NCBI GenBank assembly: GCA_002685935.1
Contig: NYZD01000168.1
Span: 1-64,000, forward strand
From: Planctomycetaceae bacterium
GTDB taxonomy: Bacteria > Planctomycetota > Phycisphaerae > Phycisphaerales > Zrk34
Direction: 5' to 3'
DNA: 64,000 nucleotides
Below the pieces are notes generated by a model. It was given only the letters and a program-made list of their open reading frames with translations. It did not search any database and had not been told where the DNA came from. Of the stretch, positions 63,047-64,000 are shown piece by piece (positions within the stretch are counted from its first letter, which is position 1; each line of letters begins with the position of its first letter). Both the position numbers and the translations under genes were made by a program.

Positions 63047-63425
63047 TACTACATTGACCTATCACAGGATCACCTCCCTTCGAGTGGCGCCACTCCGGCC
63101 GTCACCGACCTCAACCCGTCAAGCACAACTGCTCGCCCGACGCGTCGATCCGGCCGCCGAAAATTTGCTGCCGCGCACCGTCGCACACGGCACCTCGCGC
63201 GCCGGCTTCGAGGGACGTCGCCGACGCTCGGCCACGCCTCCTGACTCGGCCCGTAGCGGTTTTGTTCGCCCGGAGGTCCGAACCCATCAGCGTGGCACTA
63301 TTATTATTCGGTCAAAACCACCGATGTCAATCGAAAAATCCGCACATTCCCCCCGGTTTCCAACAAACGACTGGCACAACCCAACCTAACGCGATAGCTT
63401 CGCAACTTCGCGCCCGCTGGCCGGA

Positions 63426-63435
63426 CCCCCCCCCC
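63426..63435 (+). repeat. 10-base poly-C tract in the amidohydrolase leader
   Basis: Ten C lie 23 nt before the amidohydrolase ATG, close to its ribosome binding site. Length changes here could affect expression. Confidence 0.8.
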
Positions 63436-63458
63436 GCCACCCGCGAGGAGATCCACGC

Positions 63459-64000
63459 ATGTTCGAACATTACAAGCCCACCGCAGACGACGCCGCGCTC
63501 TTCGACCGCCTCCTCCGCGACTTCGTCCCCGACAACCCATTCGACGCCCACGGCCACATTTACAACACCGCCCACCTCCGGCCCGACGAAATGCCCTTGC
63601 TCCAAATCGGCCCGCAAGTCGCCACCTTCAATGCCTACCGCCAATCCAACACCCCCTGGATGGGCGACAAAGGCCCCACCGGCGGACTGTTCTTCCCCTT
63701 CGCCCACAAGACCTGCGACGTCGACGCCGCCAACCAATTCCTCATCGACGACCTCGCCGATCAGCCCGGCTCCCGCGCGCTCATGCTCGTCAAGCCCGGC
63801 ATGGACCCCGCCGCCGTCGAAAAACAGCTCGACGCCCACCCCTGGGCCGGCTTCAAGGTCTACCACGTCTACGCCGATCGACCGCGCACCATGGACGCGG
63901 CCAACGACGAGTTCCTCCCCGAATGGGTCTGGGAACTCGCCCACCAGCGCAGCCTCGCCATCATGCTCCACATGGTCCGTGATGAAGCGATGGTCGATCC
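63459..64000 (+). CDS. Amidohydrolase-family protein (3' truncated by window end)
   Basis: The reading frame is open to the right edge (180 codons seen). The start MFEHYKPTADD has GAGGAG 8 nt upstream. FDAHGHIYN is close to the HxH metal site of TIM-barrel amidohydrolases, and AGFKVYHVYA and AIMLHMVRD are consistent with amidohydrolase-2 members. The rest of the metal ligands are outside the window. Members include decarboxylases and hydrolases; the reaction cannot be given. A 10-C run sits just upstream in the leader. Confidence 0.75.
   Translation, partial: MFEHYKPTADDAALFDRLLRDFVPDNPFDAHGHIYNTAHLRPDEMPLLQIGPQVATFNAYRQSNTPWMGDKGPTGGLFFPFAHKTCDVDAANQFLIDDLADQPGSRALMLVKPGMDPAAVEKQLDAHPWAGFKVYHVYADRPRTMDAANDEFLPEWVWELAHQRSLAIMLHMVRDEAMVD

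Larger units (their letters stand above)
62843..63458. other. 616-nt intergenic region with two hairpins
   Basis: No supportable gene is seen here. It holds the paralogue 2 upstream element (62901-62930), an 8-A run followed by a 10-bp stem (62951-62981), a second nested inverted repeat (62994-63046) and the poly-C tract (63426-63435). Between about 63050 and 63420 I see nothing that I can call. Confidence 0.5.

Noticed and set aside
63327-63971. 214-residue minus-strand frame at the right edge
   Set aside because: It is antisense to the amidohydrolase frame, which has a good ribosome binding site and recognisable motifs.
1-64000. tRNA genes, CRISPR arrays, insertion sequences
   Set aside because: By eye I found no TpsiC-arm sequence with a fitting acceptor stem, no spaced direct repeats and no transposase. 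A tRNAscan-type run would be more sensitive.

Overview
The window is GC-rich, densely coding DNA that most resembles a Planctomycetota chromosome, probably class Phycisphaerae. This is inferred from family content, not from a database search. The pointers are PEP-CTERM-type sorting tails, secreted proteins carrying pairs of dockerin-like EF-hand repeats, a MoxR/DUF58/BatA-like/VWA/DUF4159 operon, DUF3179 proteins, an ECF sigma/anti-sigma pair and many large secreted proteins of unknown function. I found no rRNA, tRNA, CRISPR array or insertion sequence.

Layout. 1-11.4 kb: the 3' part of a membrane TPR protein, a URO-D-fold protein, a repeat protein whose LamG-like domain appears split by a seven-blade propeller, dnaK, a PhyH dioxygenase and a 1450-residue AsmA-like protein. 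11.5-16.5 kb: nadA, a sigma-70 factor, a small winged-helix-like protein and dnaA, followed by a gap with DnaA-box-like sites that is a good oriC candidate. 16.5-21.1 kb: a MoxR ATPase and a partial complex I set (nuoD, nuoE, a 61-residue ORF, nuoF). 21.1-30.4 kb: housekeeping and envelope genes (ABM monooxygenase, M28 peptidase, thioredoxin, folP, coaB domain, trmB, an acidic repeat protein, rsmE, a toroid-fold secreted protein). 30.5-34.1 kb: secreted PEP-CTERM and esterase genes, two of them frame-disrupted. 34.4-44.4 kb: a six-gene leftward operon, MoxR to DUF4159, with two ATGA overlaps. 44.4-47.4 kb: a frame-disrupted VKOR-DsbA fusion, a histidine phosphatase and a SpoIIE-type phosphatase. 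47.4-53.8 kb: a leftward catabolic cluster (2-hydroxyacid dehydrogenase, class III aminotransferase, M20 hydrolase, zinc dehydrogenase, two uronate-dehydrogenase-like paralogues). 53.9-64 kb: a K+ channel, a Gfo/Idh/MocA oxidoreductase, an ECF sigma/anti-sigma pair, two DUF3179 proteins, an orphan ExbD, a secreted phosphatase-fold protein, two tandem small membrane proteins and the start of an amidohydrolase.

Three patterns cut across genes. First, long poly-C/poly-G tracts: two of three broken reading frames sit at 8-G runs that are one base too long, while nuoF carries a 13-C run in frame. These are either sequence errors or slippage-prone loci. Second, four genes without a Shine-Dalgarno (folP, trmB, an esterase gene, exbD) have a TANNNT -10-like hexamer exactly 6 nt before the ATG, which suggests leaderless transcripts. 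Third, the two tandem small membrane proteins share a near-identical 30-nt element about 58 nt before their starts.
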